From Macropodus opercularis (taxonomy: Eukaryota; Chordata; Actinopteri; Anabantiformes; Osphronemidae): a stretch of 64,000 nucleotides of DNA. A program made the translations under genes and the position numbers. The notes under the pieces were generated by a model that had not been told where the DNA came from, searched no databases, and saw only the letters and a list, made by a program, of their open reading frames with translations. Shown in pieces: positions 51,473 through 64,000 of this stretch (position 1 is its first letter; each line of letters starts with the position of its first letter). The stretch spans positions 11,526,501 to 11,590,500 of the forward strand of contig CM061091.1 in assembly GCA_030770545.1 (NCBI GenBank), read 5' to 3'.

Positions 51473-52587
51473 CGCCCGATTCATTTGACATAGATTCAGA
51501 GAATAGAATAAAAATCTTTTTGTGTACGATGGTGAAACTCTAAACTTAAATCTGTTACTTAGTAGGAAAATTTAAAACCTGTAGCAGGTTTCTATACCGT
51601 TTGTGTGGGGTCTTGAATAAATGAATACAGATCATTATGCCACTTCATTTTTAATTGTGGAAAAACCTCTACGCTACTGAAATAAAGTACGAATGTACTA
51701 GTGTATGAATGATACAGCAACACTTTATTTGGGAAGTTTCTCTAAATGAATGCAGAACGTAAAGCTCAATTTGTGCTCATTTATGTCTCACTGCAGTCTT
51801 ATCTTTATGTTTTGTAAACCTTCTGGGAGGCAAAACCAAATTTGCTCCCTATGTTTTATGAAAGACAGGCTCCAGATATCATGGATTAGAAGGCTGATAA
51901 TAATATGAATAATTCATATGCATTTTCTCAGTCTCTCATGCCACAGTGGATTAATCATAGAATCACCACTCAAAAATACAGAAAGAAAAAAACAAACAAA
52001 TTACCCCGACATAAAAGGGCCGAGACAAGGGAGCTGGTCTGAGTAAGCTTGTCTTTGATCAGAAAGAGTCACTTCCCATCCATTCATCCACTTCACACAC
52101 CGCGATGAAGGTTGGTATTGGAGGAAGCACCGCGTTCCCTGTGGTGGTCACTGGAATCTAATGGCAGCGGAAGGAGTCTGCAGAAGGCTTTGAACGCGCT
52201 GTCAAACGTGTTCTAGTTTGGTTGTCTAATCAAGTCCCTCCCCATGTGGAGAGAAGCATCCACTGGACTGATTGACCTCTGACCAACCCCCAACAACGCC
52301 ACTGCTAAACACTAAAGAGCACTGCGCTGTTTCGTGCAACAGCCAAACTAAGGCTTTAAATCATGTAGATGGCATTTCCTGATTAATTTGACTGCAATCA
52401 TGCTCTTATTAGCTTTTATGAACAATTAAGTTCAACAGTTTACTGAAAATACTATTTTGTAGTATTTTAGTGAGGAACTTTTACAGGTCCTGATACCCAG
52501 CAACCCTCTGCAGGTATCTTGACAAACCAATAAGAAGCAAGGATAGAGACAAGAGCCCTCAGCTGGTTTCCCATCCGCAAACATGAC
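51473..52587. other. Intergenic DNA, nothing recognised
   Basis: No gene, RNA or named repeat was recognised. Confidence 0.5.
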
Positions 52588-52634
52588 CAACAGCTTGATC
52601 CTATGTTCCACTGGAAAGCAGGATCAAGCTGTTG
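52588..52634. repeat. 15-bp perfect inverted repeat (hairpin)
   Basis: CAACAGCTTGATCCT (52588-52602) and AGGATCAAGCTGTTG (52620-52634) pair perfectly around a 17-base loop. Further out, CCGCAAACAT (52577-52586) and ATGTGTTTGCAG (52652-52663) are also partly complementary, so the structure may be part of a longer, decayed inverted repeat. Confidence 0.85.
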
Positions 52635-52859
52635 CTGCTAACAGGAATCAAATGTGTTTGCAGCAGTGTACATGAATTTAACCTGGCCGCCCACTAGAAG
52701 ATGTAGTCCTGCAGTATATTTAAATACAGATCTATTTTCCCCCTTTACAGAAATCCAGCATCAAGTTGACAACCAATGCGAGGACCCTGTTGCACAGACT
52801 CAACACTGTTTAAATCCAAATTTAAATAAAGAATAAGCACAAGAGTAATACAAAATTCT

Positions 52860-53215
52860 CAAGCAAGCTAACAAAATAACTTAGAGAACACCAAAACTAA
52901 AAATCAATGGATAAGGCAGGGAAAATATTACCCACGATCACCGCTAGACAGGGGAGCAAGTTAACAACACGTTACAAAATCACTATCAAGCGCAAACGAA
53001 CACAGAGAAAACAGAGTAAGTCAGGAAAAAAACAAACTGGAATAAGGTCAACAGAAGGTATGAGCACAGGATACCAGAACTACAAGGTTACAAAATTATA
53101 AGGATACAAGGTTCAGCTTACTAGACTGTAACAAGCTGGCAAAATAAAACAGGAGAACAGTCCTTAAATACACAGAAATGCAGGCAATTAGTCAATTAGT
53201 TATTAGGAAGCGTTG
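52860..53215 (-). repeat. Possible dispersed repeat fragment
   Basis: The + strand is A-rich, with phrases that I associate with a recurrent type of fish interspersed repeat: GGATACCAGAACTACAAGG, CAAGCTGGCAAAATAAA, CAGGAGAACAGTCCTTAAAT and GCAATTAGTCAATTAGT. I cannot name the family. The strand is a guess from composition. No long terminal repeats or protein motifs were found. Confidence 0.35.
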
Positions 53216-56200
53216 TCATGAGTATGTGGCAAGAGGCATTCTTAAAATCTCCATATTTTTATTTCAACTGTAAATGTTGATGGCTTAATAGTCACAATAA
53301 ATATTTGAGTTGCGTAATGTGTTAAGTTGGACATTTTAGAGTGCGATTTTAACAGGAATTTCATGCTCTGGTTAAAGACTAAATTGACACAGAAATGTTA
53401 AAACTTAAGCAGTGCTTCTTTTATTGTGGGTACAAAGTGATATGAGTGGGTACAAATATTCAAAAGCAGATGGTATGACACTAATGTGGATTTCTTCCTA
53501 ATGCCTCAAGTCGCTAAACAATGTATGCAACGTTTTTTTTTAATGACAATTTAAACAAATTCTGACTAGTTTCAGTAAAGATACCGATCCCCCTCTCGCT
53601 TATTTTCAGCTCACTCCATCACTCTTCTTTTTTCCTCTAAATCAACTTCTGCTGTCCTGAAATATGTGTTACCCCAATACCCTGAGGAGAAGGATAATTA
53701 TTAACAATTAATATTCATAATGGTGTCTCCGTCCCTGGACGGGTTTTTACAGAGCCTCAGTGAAATACATTTAGAATTCAATTTTGATTTTACATAATCC
53801 AATCAAAAACGTGGATGCATCCTCAAACGTCAGACCCCTGGCGTTTGAAAGTCATAGGAGTTAGATATTGGTAACATGAATTATGTTATATTGTGCACTA
53901 TATATTAGGTGAGACAAAACACAAAGTGTCAAATGTGAGAATATCATATGTAATGCATTGTTATGATTTTCTTTTCCCAAGCCCAATAGAAAGGGCTTCA
54001 TCTCAACAGTCATTCTTTTCGGTTTTGTTCCAGAGGTGCACAATCGACGTAAAGTAATCTTCTCTCTCAGAAACTCTGCCATTTTTAGAGTACATGAAAG
54101 GAGCCGAGTAGCTTGCACTGAATGTTTCATGCAATTTGCGTGAGAGTCTGCAAACAAATTAACATCCGGCCTGATGCTTGGCTAATTTAACAGTCAGTGA
54201 CAGGCGCTGCTTACTAATCACACTTTGCAAAGGAGAGCTTAAGAAAATCAGTTCGGTGGCAGGATTTTTGCGACTTGGAGTCATAAACAAGCTTGAGAAT
54301 TAAAGTAAAAACTAAATATTGTGGTTCTGAAATTGAGTTACTGATTAATGAGGTGCCAGCATATATAGGCAGTCTGGAGGGATATGATGCAAGTCCAACT
54401 AGCAAAACAAGAATGTGAATATTTCTTACAAATACTTTTTGGAATAATGAAAATAAAAATAGGATACAACTAAGATTGCAAGCGCCCATTCAAATGCACA
54501 CCAACGAACTGACACCACATTAGTGCAGGTAGTGCAGGTTACTAGTATTGAAGCAACTAACCTACAACCGTTTTTGTTTTGAAGCGATTCCTACTGTAGC
54601 ATCTTTTAGTGTTGTGTTTATTCTGCAATCGCTGACCCACGTGTGGAGTGTGAACATGTTGTCTGGCTCAACCAGTTCTAATTTGCACCTGCTCTTTAAC
54701 AAGCATGAAGCATTTTCACATAATTCTGCCCACCGCTTTACTGATCATCCGCAGGTGCGCTACACGAGACAGGGAATGCGATCTCTCAGTTATGACGTGC
54801 GTATCTCACTTTGAAATGAGGTGCAGAAGGCTTTGTGAACTGGACCTTTTATGTGTTACATCTTCAATGTTGTCACTTTGGTGTCAAGGCCTTTAATTCG
54901 CTGTCACGCTGAAACATTTTCCTGGGATTCGTAAAGAGCCATCTACATATGCACGCAATTAAGTTCAGATTTCTGGGAAACGATTTGTGTTCGACCACAA
55001 GTGACCTCCTCTCCCTCGCTTTGTGCCATTGCTTCCTCTCACTCTGTTAGAATATTAAATGTGAAAGACAAATAATACACATTATTGCAACATCACTATA
55101 CACAACATCCATTATAACACATTGGTATTTCAAAGAAGACGGAAAAATAAATTTTTAACAGTCTGGGTCACAGTATAAGTTTGTATTAGTTTATTTTTAA
55201 TGCAGAATCAATAGCAATGTCTCTGCCCTACCTGCAAAAAAAAACAACAAAAAAAAATAATCATTTTCTAAAATATGCAACATCAATGTTGAGGTTCACC
55301 AAGATATTCACTCTTAAACCTATGACTTGTTTCATTTTCAGTGCATACTTCATCTCACTTTGCTTTGACAAAGCAAATGTTATTTAATCAAAGTGTTATA
55401 CGCTGTTGTTAAACTCGCTCTTTCCTCTGCATCGCTTCATTCTTTGGGGTTGATTAGACAGGAGAGGGCAAAGTTTGAATATTCAGCATGCCTCTGCTGT
55501 GTTTTGCATCAAACTTTTATCAAGACATAATTGTGATAAATGATGCATGTAATCAAGCATTAAATAATGCTAGAATATGCAACCTCCAAAGTTAAACTGT
55601 GACCAGCATGTCTGTGTCCTTCGTCCCCAGTGGATAGGTACCATCTGGCTGCAGCCGTTATCACTGACCTGAGTGCCAGACTCCTTAGTGTGCAAGGAAG
55701 CTCAACATCGACCGGTCAAGCCCCTGCACACCTGACCACATGAATGCAACCTTGCCAGAAGTGTTTGGGGACAAATTACAGATTCAGGATGGCTATATCC
55801 TAAAGATTGCACTCAATTGTATGTACAGTACTCTGCTTCACTGTACTGTTTGGTTTTTCCTAACATGTCATGCTACCGGATTCAAAACAACCTTTGAGCT
55901 CATAGTTTTTCATGTTCACTAACCACATTCTACAGTTTACACTACGTATGTCTATTTAATCTATTTCCAAATAAAGACATATCGTTTAAAGTATTTAAAA
56001 CAACTGGAGATGAGGTGACATCCTTCTTGGTGAAGCAAAAACTAAATTGTAATATGTTTTGACCGTTTCCTAAGATATTGAAATGAATACTAATACAAAT
56101 TATCACTTGTGTAATTATCAACCACAGTTCAGTTTAACTTCCAGAATTTTGTGTAAATTGTAATTTATTTATTTATAGTGTTACATTGTAGTAAAAAACA

Positions 56201-59200
56201 AATTTCCTTGAGATGATGATCTAAAGCACTAATTTGATGGGTGTTGATGACAGCCTAGACTGAAAACCCCTCATCACGCTGACAAGCCTTCCAGTGTTTT
56301 TACTGATTAAATGTTTTTATGCTACTGCGTTCAGTCATTTTAACTATTAAATAGGGACTGAATTACCCATTATTTACTTTTATATGGATGAGTTAAGTCC
56401 TTACAATTTGAGTGAGGCTACATTCCAGAGGTTGAACGTTTATAATGTTGTAATGGCGTAATACTGTCTTTAAACCTGTGAGTCTTTCTCAGGTATCCCT
56501 GGCTGCACATCTTTCGTTGTTATCAGATAACACAATACTTGACTAATTGACTTGTTACTTTGCCTGTTTGTCTATTGCAGACGGAATATACTGTATATAA
56601 TACTGTAAATCAATTACAAAACAATATCTTTAAATAATCAAAAAACTAAAAAATGTGTTGTGACCACAAACAAATGCCTGGGATTCACACATACACAGAC
56701 TGAAATTTAAATTAGTCAATATTTTTGTAGTCATGTTACTAAAGCTAAATGTGTTCCTGAGTAAAAATATGGCAACTAATTTCTGATGCAATAAGGATCC
56801 TCAGTGCAGCCCTGACATTAAAGTCATTTGGACTTGGCATACATGTTAAATACTAATTAGTGAGGAAAACACTGTCAAGATGCCATATGGTGGGAAAGAC
56901 AAAGCAGCTTGCAGAGGTCTGTGCCACAAAGTACACTTAAGATATTTAAATGCTGGAAAGACAGTCTAGCATCAAAGTACACCATATTTAAATGAGGTCA
57001 AACACTATCAAAAATTTGACATTTCAGTCATAAAATCCCAAAGAGAGAGAAGTGGATGGACTGTGGTATAGTTCAGTGATGTCTGCATTATTGTCAGGTT
57101 TTAACAAAAATATATATTTCAAACACTGCCTTATACAAAACAAGAAAAATACCAATTCACATGCACAATGATCAGAACCATTAACGCAGTCATTTCTAAA
57201 AACAGTACTGCATTGGGTCAGTGTGATCTCAGGAGATTATGCTAATGGTGAATGAGGGAACAGTGAGTATTCAGTCAGATGAGATAAATCCCTGTACAAT
57301 GGCACATTAAATAACTATTATTACCTCTTTGACTTTTCTATAATTGTCTATAAGTGACAGGAGCAAGAACAAAATGGAGTCTGTAAGCGAAACATGTTTT
57401 CGTCACAATCACTTTGTAGAATGTGACCTGTTTGATGTTCTCCCGCGATGATGTCAGTAACATTGCATGGTGTCATTTCAATACGCCTCTAACTCTAAAC
57501 TGGCCACAATGAGCAAATATGCTCTCACTAGTAAAGCTCAGGGTAAAAGTTTATATCCAGGCCCTTTCAGATGTAATGTTAAATTAATCAAAGTCACTTA
57601 AATACTATGGTCATTAAACTTTGCTGAATGTAGATTGCAGTCTATTTTGAGTGTGGGTTTTAATTAAAAGTACAATTTTAGTATAGGTCATTAATGTTCA
57701 TCAATTGTGATTCTATATTTTTAATGATTTAATGAAATTAAAGTACTGTATGTGCTTAATTTCTTGCGAGACCTGGCGACTTGCATGTTCTAGACTGTAA
57801 GGTAACATGATACTGTACGCAATGCAGTGTGTCAGTTGGTCAGAAGGTTGACTGCATTTGACAAGTAAAATATGGCAGGTTTCAAGCCTTCATCAGTCAA
57901 CAATGATACTGTAAGATGAAAAAATGAAATGAATGAAAAAAATATAATATAAATGGAAGTAACTGAAGGTGATTGTTGGAGAAAGTTACTTTCAAAACTT
58001 TTCACACTCAGTGTGTTTATTAAACCAATCTCTCTCCCCACTAGATGAGGGGTTGTAGTGGCAAACTCGGGTCTGTTGTTTGACAGTCCTGGTGCTTTGT
58101 AAGCCTGCCAGCCACTCTAATGACCTCCTTACCATGTGCTTTTCTCATTAAAGAGTAATGTGTCAGACTCTAATCATAAACAATCTCAGCAATTGCTTGA
58201 TATTTTAAGCTTAAACAGAAACACAGAGGGAAGTAGGCACCTTCCGTTAACCCCCTCCACTTTGTCTTAGTGCTGCTTGTGAGGGGAATAGAAAAGCGTC
58301 ATGCTGAGGGGCTGAGCTAATGACATGGACGTAGAGGAGACCCCCTGTCAGTGTGGACTACTGTGATGACTGGAGACATGAGAGGACAAGCAAGTCTTTC
58401 AAGTTTGGAAGGGAGAGTTGACGCAGCTACTTGCTGTTGGCAATTGTACCGTCTTCAAATCTATGATGTGCTTGACTCCCTCTTTCACATTCTAAGGACA
58501 GAGGCTGCAATCATATGAATAAAAACGTCTTAGTTTGCTTTTTTAAAATCTGCTGAACTATTTTATTTTCTTCTAAACGACAAGTCTTTACATAAAGCTT
58601 TCCTGACCTTGGGGTCAAGCACTTACAGGAGCCTTTGAGATAAAAGAGTGGTCCCTTAATAAACAACTGTTAACATGTCTGTATGATGCAAGTATTAATT
58701 TACCCTCTGAACACAGAAACCTCTGTAAAAGCAATATATTATTAGCAGCCCATGCACTGTGATTAGAATTTAACAGAAATACATTTCAAAATAATACCAC
58801 ATATTTTATTAGCCACAGAGTCACACAGAGGTTACTTTAATAATTCCGTTGGAGATGAAGACAGTATTCTGTCTAAAAATGTTAAATTGCTGTCAACAGT
58901 ATATAAACAAGAGTTGTGTCCAAATGTTACCAGGGAGAATGTGCAGTGGACAGAATTACACTGGTCCAAAGGGAAATAGATCAGAGAGCGTCTGCAGAAG
59001 CCGTAGCATTAGCATCCAAAAAGCTAATGTGCTAATATTTTAACTTTCCATGTTTCTTTAGTTGCATCCTCAGTGGTCAATAAAAGCATTTGTGCCAAGT
59101 CAAAATAAATGAAACATAAACAGATGTCGTAATGTATACCTATTAAAATAATCCATTTTAATACACCCCCCACACACACACCTACCTAAATATATGCGTG

Positions 59201-61529
59201 AAACTTCCTTGCTAAATAAATATCCTTTTTCCATGTCCTAGTATTCTATACTGTGGATGAGCTGAATTTTGTGAACGACTGATGACCCTTCATGTAGGCC
59301 TATAATATGCAACTTGATATGTGATTTCTTTTTGATAGCTGAACGTGTGACTCTCTGGACTTATAGGCGATAGCGATAGGAATTTGATTCCAGGTGTTTA
59401 TTTTTTACATTTTAAACTGTTCCCACCAATCTGCCGATTTCCCCTCGAGATTCGATCTCCAAGTAATTGACTGAATTGAGTTTATTTAATTCACAGATGC
59501 TCTCCCTGCCATTACGCACATACAGTAGTTACACACTGTAACAGCAGTTTTATTAAAGTTATGTTATGGTTATGTCTTTTTCTAGACACTAACTCTTTGT
59601 AGTGAGTGGACTGCAATTATTAGAAATTTAATTTAAGTAGTATTCAAACTCGCATTGCTGGTGTGAAAGTCAAGTGTGTTACACATTAAGCGCCACAGAA
59701 AATAATTTTAGGACATGGAACAAGGATAAATAAAAATCGATAAAGACGTCCCAAAATCCTGTACAGTCAATACTGTACAGTAATTACAGGCTTATTCAGA
59801 ACCACTTTAGGACTATACAGCAGTTGTGTAACTATAGGTTACAGTGCATCAGATACTATATAACAGAATGTGTTCGAGTAAAATCGTCTTTTTTTAAGTC
59901 CTACATCTGTACATAATGCATCCAAAGTCAGTTGAATTGCCAACACTGACATTAAGTCTAAACTTCAGGAGCTTAGCAGAAACCATCCACTGAACCTGAC
60001 AAAGGGTAATTAATTTCAGTGTTTCATGTGAAGGAGCTGAAGTCTCATGAATAAGGTTCTTTTATTCTTTGTGAAAGCACTTCAAAGAAAACATAAAGAA
60101 ACTGAGTCAGGGCCAGATATTCCATAAGTTACCTGCAGAAATTTGCCTGAAAAATATATTATTGTTTATGTCTACGGATAAAAATGGACTGAATACTGGT
60201 AGAGAGTTGAGAATAAACACATATAAAAAAAAGAGATAACCTCTTTTCAAGGAACGCAATGTTAATCATCTATGATTGTAAGAATAACAGATGTGTTGCT
60301 GACTGACAGCAGCTGGGTATCTGTCGTTTGGACATGTGCACAGAAGATTAACATGTCAGCGGTTTTCTGTGTCACTGTGCATTTCACACCTGGAGCTTAG
60401 CAACTTTGTATTCAACTTTGAATATTTGAATGTGACAGTAAGGACATCCTAAAGAGAGGAGGGGTCGCAATAAAACATTTCTAGAAACTTTTCCAGAAAG
60501 AAAACAACTGAGCTGTTTAAGAGACTTGTGCTATGTTTTTGGTGTATATTTACTGCCACTCTGCAACAACTGATAGAATAATCCATTATTTAAATAATGT
60601 TTGCATCTTAACTGTTTAAAGACCAACCCCATATACATGTATTGTGGATATAGGCCTACATGATAAAGCAGTTCACATACATACCAAACAATATTCTCCT
60701 GTGTGATACTCACCATACACTGTGTCCTGCCTGTTCTTTTTCTATGACATATTCACTCAGCACCAAATTCTAATGCCTAATGCTTAATGGGTCCTAACAA
60801 ATCATCTGTGAATGTCGCTTCATCTTTAGTTTCTGGTGAAAACTGCATTATTGTGAGAAATGACAAACATGACCTAATGTTGGCAGTGCTCGCCACTGGG
60901 AGATGGAAAATTATCCCACATTTGCTGTACTGAGTCTAGCAGTTTGTTTGTAAAACTGATAAAATCCAACACACAAAAACACTGCAAGCTGTGACTTGAC
61001 CTGAGAGGAATCTACATGTTATTTGTGCAGTATATACTAGTGCAAGTCAGAAATGTGCTCGTTACCTTGTTGCTTATATTTTCTAAATACAGTGCATTAG
61101 CTAGGTGATGCTACTGTACTTGCCATTTGGTGCCTTTTCTTCAAAATTTATATCAATAAACCAGATTTTAGAAAGTTTGTATCCTGTTCACACACAATAT
61201 GAAATTGTTAAGAATTAAAAAACTTAAGCATTATGTGATTTATTTGTGATTTATCTTAGTACTGCTACAGACCTCTGACTAAATTAAATATTTTAGTTAA
61301 TCTTAAAATGTAGTCTGAACTAATAATTAATACATGAGCGGAAAGCATCTGTAATGCTTTTGTATATACTCACGCCATGAAACATCAACAAATGTCAAGT
61401 AGGAATAATATCTGGTAAATAAATGGGCCCGAGGAATACAAATCACTAAGATTTAAGTTTGTTGACAGCAAAGCGAGGGATCTACTTTGATCTGTACGTT
61501 TTTGACCCGTTATGATTCATTCGAGTTGT
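53216..61529. other. Intergenic DNA, nothing recognised
   Basis: AT-rich sequence with short A runs (near 55234-55257) and a small inverted repeat CTGTACAG-TCAATA-CTGTACAG at 59759-59780. Open frames up to 98 codons (for example 53861-54157 minus) have no recognisable domain. The block 58080-58215 has the look of conserved non-coding DNA, without proof. Confidence 0.45.
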
Positions 61530-61760
61530 AATGCCTCCTATTAACACATGAATATTAAAATATTCATATTGTAAGACAGAGCTGTAATAGAGCTGAAAAT
61601 AGAAAAGGCGAGAACATTTATATGTGGAAAGCTACACATTATAAAGACAAATTCAGCAGCAGACTAATTGAGGCAATGTAATTCGTCAATTAAAGATAAT
61701 TTATTTTCCAAGGCAGCGCTGTCTTGCTCTGATTCAAATATAGTTCTTTATGATAAATTC
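61530..61760. promoter_or_regulatory. Candidate conserved non-coding element
   Basis: A non-repetitive, non-coding block with a 9-bp perfect inverted repeat (ATGAATATT-AA-AATATTCAT at about 61549-61568), ACTAATTGAGGC, GTCAATTAAAGATAAT and CAGCGCTG. Dense homeodomain-type AATTA cores and even composition are usual in developmental enhancers in gene deserts. The call is inference from composition only. Confidence 0.3.
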
Positions 61761-62039
61761 AATCAAATGGTACTTTGCGGTTAAACACTAGATATAATGC
61801 TCTCATAAAAAATTTAAAGACAAGAAAATTGTCATTTAAACATTCATCTCAGTGACCAATATGGCTACACAATTAAGTTAAGCTGTAAGTGATTAATGAG
61901 AGTTAGTAGAGCAGCCGCAAATTTTATACAGGAGACACTGTAGGTTTTACAGTGGCACCTAAAAAAAGCCAACATGATACAACAAAATTTCTCCTTCAAA
62001 TTATTGTTTTACCTACCATACACTTTGTTTATGAGAGTG
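61761..62039. other. Intergenic DNA, nothing recognised
   Basis: AT-rich sequence between the two candidate regulatory blocks; no feature seen. Confidence 0.5.
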
Positions 62040-62480
62040 ACTAATTCAGCCAGTGTGTATGGAAAACTGGCAGTGCTCAACCGACTTATTGGCATTAGAT
62101 AAGAAAGGAGGTTTGTGCTTCCACATCAGCGTTAATGCCAATGAGGCTTATAATACTTTTAAAGCTGCGTCTTGCAGTGACATGTGCAGAGCAAAATCTT
62201 ATAGTTTTTGCAAGCGACTGTCAGAGGCAGATATCAGATGTCAGAGACAGATGGCACACCAACAGTGATTTATATTAGCTGTTTGTTAAAGCTTAAAGAA
62301 ATATTTACCCTGCAGAATAAATTACCAAGAAGCTGCCATTATAAAAAAACTACGCCAGTATTAAACTATGACACATAATGATCAAGATAGGGATATTGCA
62401 ATGAAAAGTGAACAACAGGGACATAATTAATGTACTGAATAAAGTCTTCAAAGCCCATAAAATAAGCCTCTTATGAACTT
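62040..62480. promoter_or_regulatory. Candidate conserved non-coding element
   Basis: A second non-repetitive block, containing a TTGGCATTAGAT / GCCAATGAGGC inverted pair and several TAAT and CAGATATCAGA-type cores. An open frame of 71 codons at 62053-62268 lies inside it, but shows no known domain and no splice sites. Regulatory function is inference. Confidence 0.28.
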
Positions 62481-64000
62481 ATGTAAATGAACATGTCTCT
62501 CCTGCAGAGGATAGAGACTGACATTCTTCATTTGTGATAGTCATTTTTTGGTTTATGGATGTACAGTATTATAGGCTAAGGAGTCTGCTTTTCTAACCAA
62601 TATTTTTAAAATTCTTTTTTTTAATACGCTTATCTGTTACATTGAAGAGGAGCTTTATGAAAGTGATTTTTTTAATAAAATCAGTGGGCTTTGTTAAGAA
62701 GTTTCTAATGGAGAGCTCGAGTGTGTACTTCTTAGTTTGTTCACTTATTTTGATGTTGCACGTGGTAAACAGTAAATTATAGTGTCTTTGTTGGGTCAGT
62801 AAAGTCTTTGTTAAACTTTGTTAGAGAACAGAGAAAAACAAAAGTATTCTGTGTGCATTAAAAAAAAAAAAATAGACCCAGGGACATGGCACTGAGCCAG
62901 GGATCCTGAATGCTCCCTGTTGCAGATCAGCTTTCAACCCAGATCCCATTGGACATCAGTGATCCGACCGCAGAATGGTAACAAATCTGCTCATCAGGAA
63001 TTCTGTCATAGTGACCTATGGGATAGGTGAACTACAAAGTCAATGAATCAAGGTCAGTGAAGAACAAAAGGAAAGCAAGGAACTGCCAGAAAAGAAAAAA
63101 AAAAAAGTGGTAAAGGGTATCCTGGAGTGTGTGCAATTATCAGGATGTGAAACATTTAGTGAGGAAGGAAGGTAATTATCAAGGTTTCTCTACATCCAGG
63201 ACATGTAGAATTTGCCAAAAACTGAGTTACTGCATACAAGATGAGATTTTCTGTTTGTACCCAGATCATATGTAGTTTCATTTTATGACCTAATAAAAAC
63301 TGAGTAGTACAACATTTGTAGTTAAAATTAATGTCAAGGAAACACTACAAGATCAGGTAAGAGAATCACAAGAAGGAGATAAGTGAAAGAGGAGGGAAAA
63401 CCCTTGAAAAAAAAAAATTAACTAAGAGCGGGGTGGGGGAGTGTCTAGGATTACAATTTCTAAATTAAGAAACAGATGGCTGAGTGGGAGTAACACAAAT
63501 GCCACTAAGGGAGGAAATCAGTGGCTCCCAAACAAGCTGGAATTTCACTCTTTTATTATCTCTCAGATCCTTTATCAAATTAATATCTCATTTCTACAAC
63601 GGTATCAAGTTGTGATTGGGAAGGAGTAGCAGGAATTGCAAGAAAGAATTCCACACAAAAATACTATGAGAAGGTCCAACACTGATCACAGATGTTTGCA
63701 GGATTAAACTGTAGATAATAAAAGAAAACATGCTATTCATCATCGTTCAGTGAGGAGGGAAATGCCAATGAAAGGACTTGACATTACTGTATTGTGTCAT
63801 TTACTACTACAACTGACTATGACTACATACAGTAGTCAACTCAATGATTCATCCAATCATGACTGCAATTACACTCCAAGTACCAGCAGTGGTGAACAGT
63901 ATTTCCCCAGTAGTGCAGCTTTTATCTGTATGTTGTGAGGACACATGCACAGACAGGGCCCGGCATCAAACTTAAAACATTCTATTCAAGTCTGCCTTTA
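62481..64000. other. Intergenic DNA, nothing recognised
   Basis: It holds A homopolymers near 62860-62872, 63095-63106 and 63408-63417. No gene or named repeat was recognised. Confidence 0.5.

Overview
This window looks like vertebrate nuclear DNA, most likely from a teleost fish. It is AT-rich, has very little coding sequence, carries GT/CA and ATT microsatellites, and contains decayed copies of fish-type repeats: a Tc1-like transposase relic, two relics of the C-terminal end of a LINE reverse transcriptase, and tRNA-derived SINE fragments. I see no bacterial operons, rRNA, intact tRNA genes or CRISPR arrays. Nearly all open frames of 60-146 codons are chance frames in non-coding DNA: they lack homology that I recognise, overlap simple repeats, or lie opposite transposon relics.

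One real gene is supported. The last coding exon of a delta-1 protocadherin, best matched to PCDH9, lies on the + strand at 38503-38870. It has a good acceptor site (polypyrimidine tract plus AG at 38501-38502) and a phase-1 junction. It encodes the conserved intracellular end with the CTQECLVLGHSDNCWMPP motif and stops at TAA 38868-38870. Everything upstream (1-38502) is then most simply the long last intron of this gene. I could not identify another exon there, although a short alternative exon could be missed by eye. Downstream, about 1.7 kb reads as 3' UTR up to a candidate AATAAA at 40532-40537. The rest (to 64000) looks intergenic, in keeping with the gene-poor surroundings known for PCDH9 in other vertebrates.

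Layout: 1-38502 intron, holding a 56-bp near-perfect hairpin (2637-2755), a long GT repeat (12254-12310), a 39-bp tandem duplication (12957-13034), two copies of an unnamed dispersed repeat (18548-18785 and 31980-32190), a LINE relic (20641-20800), a Tc1-like relic (22365-22945), a run of 28 C (31384-31411) and a SINE relic (36150-36305). Then come the exon and 3' UTR (38503 to about 40560), with an 18-bp stem hairpin at 39871-39910. The downstream flank holds a second LINE relic (about 44640-44770), a 15-bp stem hairpin (52588-52634), a possible dispersed repeat (52860-53215) and AT-rich blocks that resemble conserved regulatory elements, most clearly at 61530-61760 and 62040-62480.

I did not find a convincing new biological system. 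The most unusual structure is the long hairpin at 2637-2755. The dispersed repeat pair and the UTR hairpin are next. All calls rest on reading the sequence; no alignment or database search was possible.
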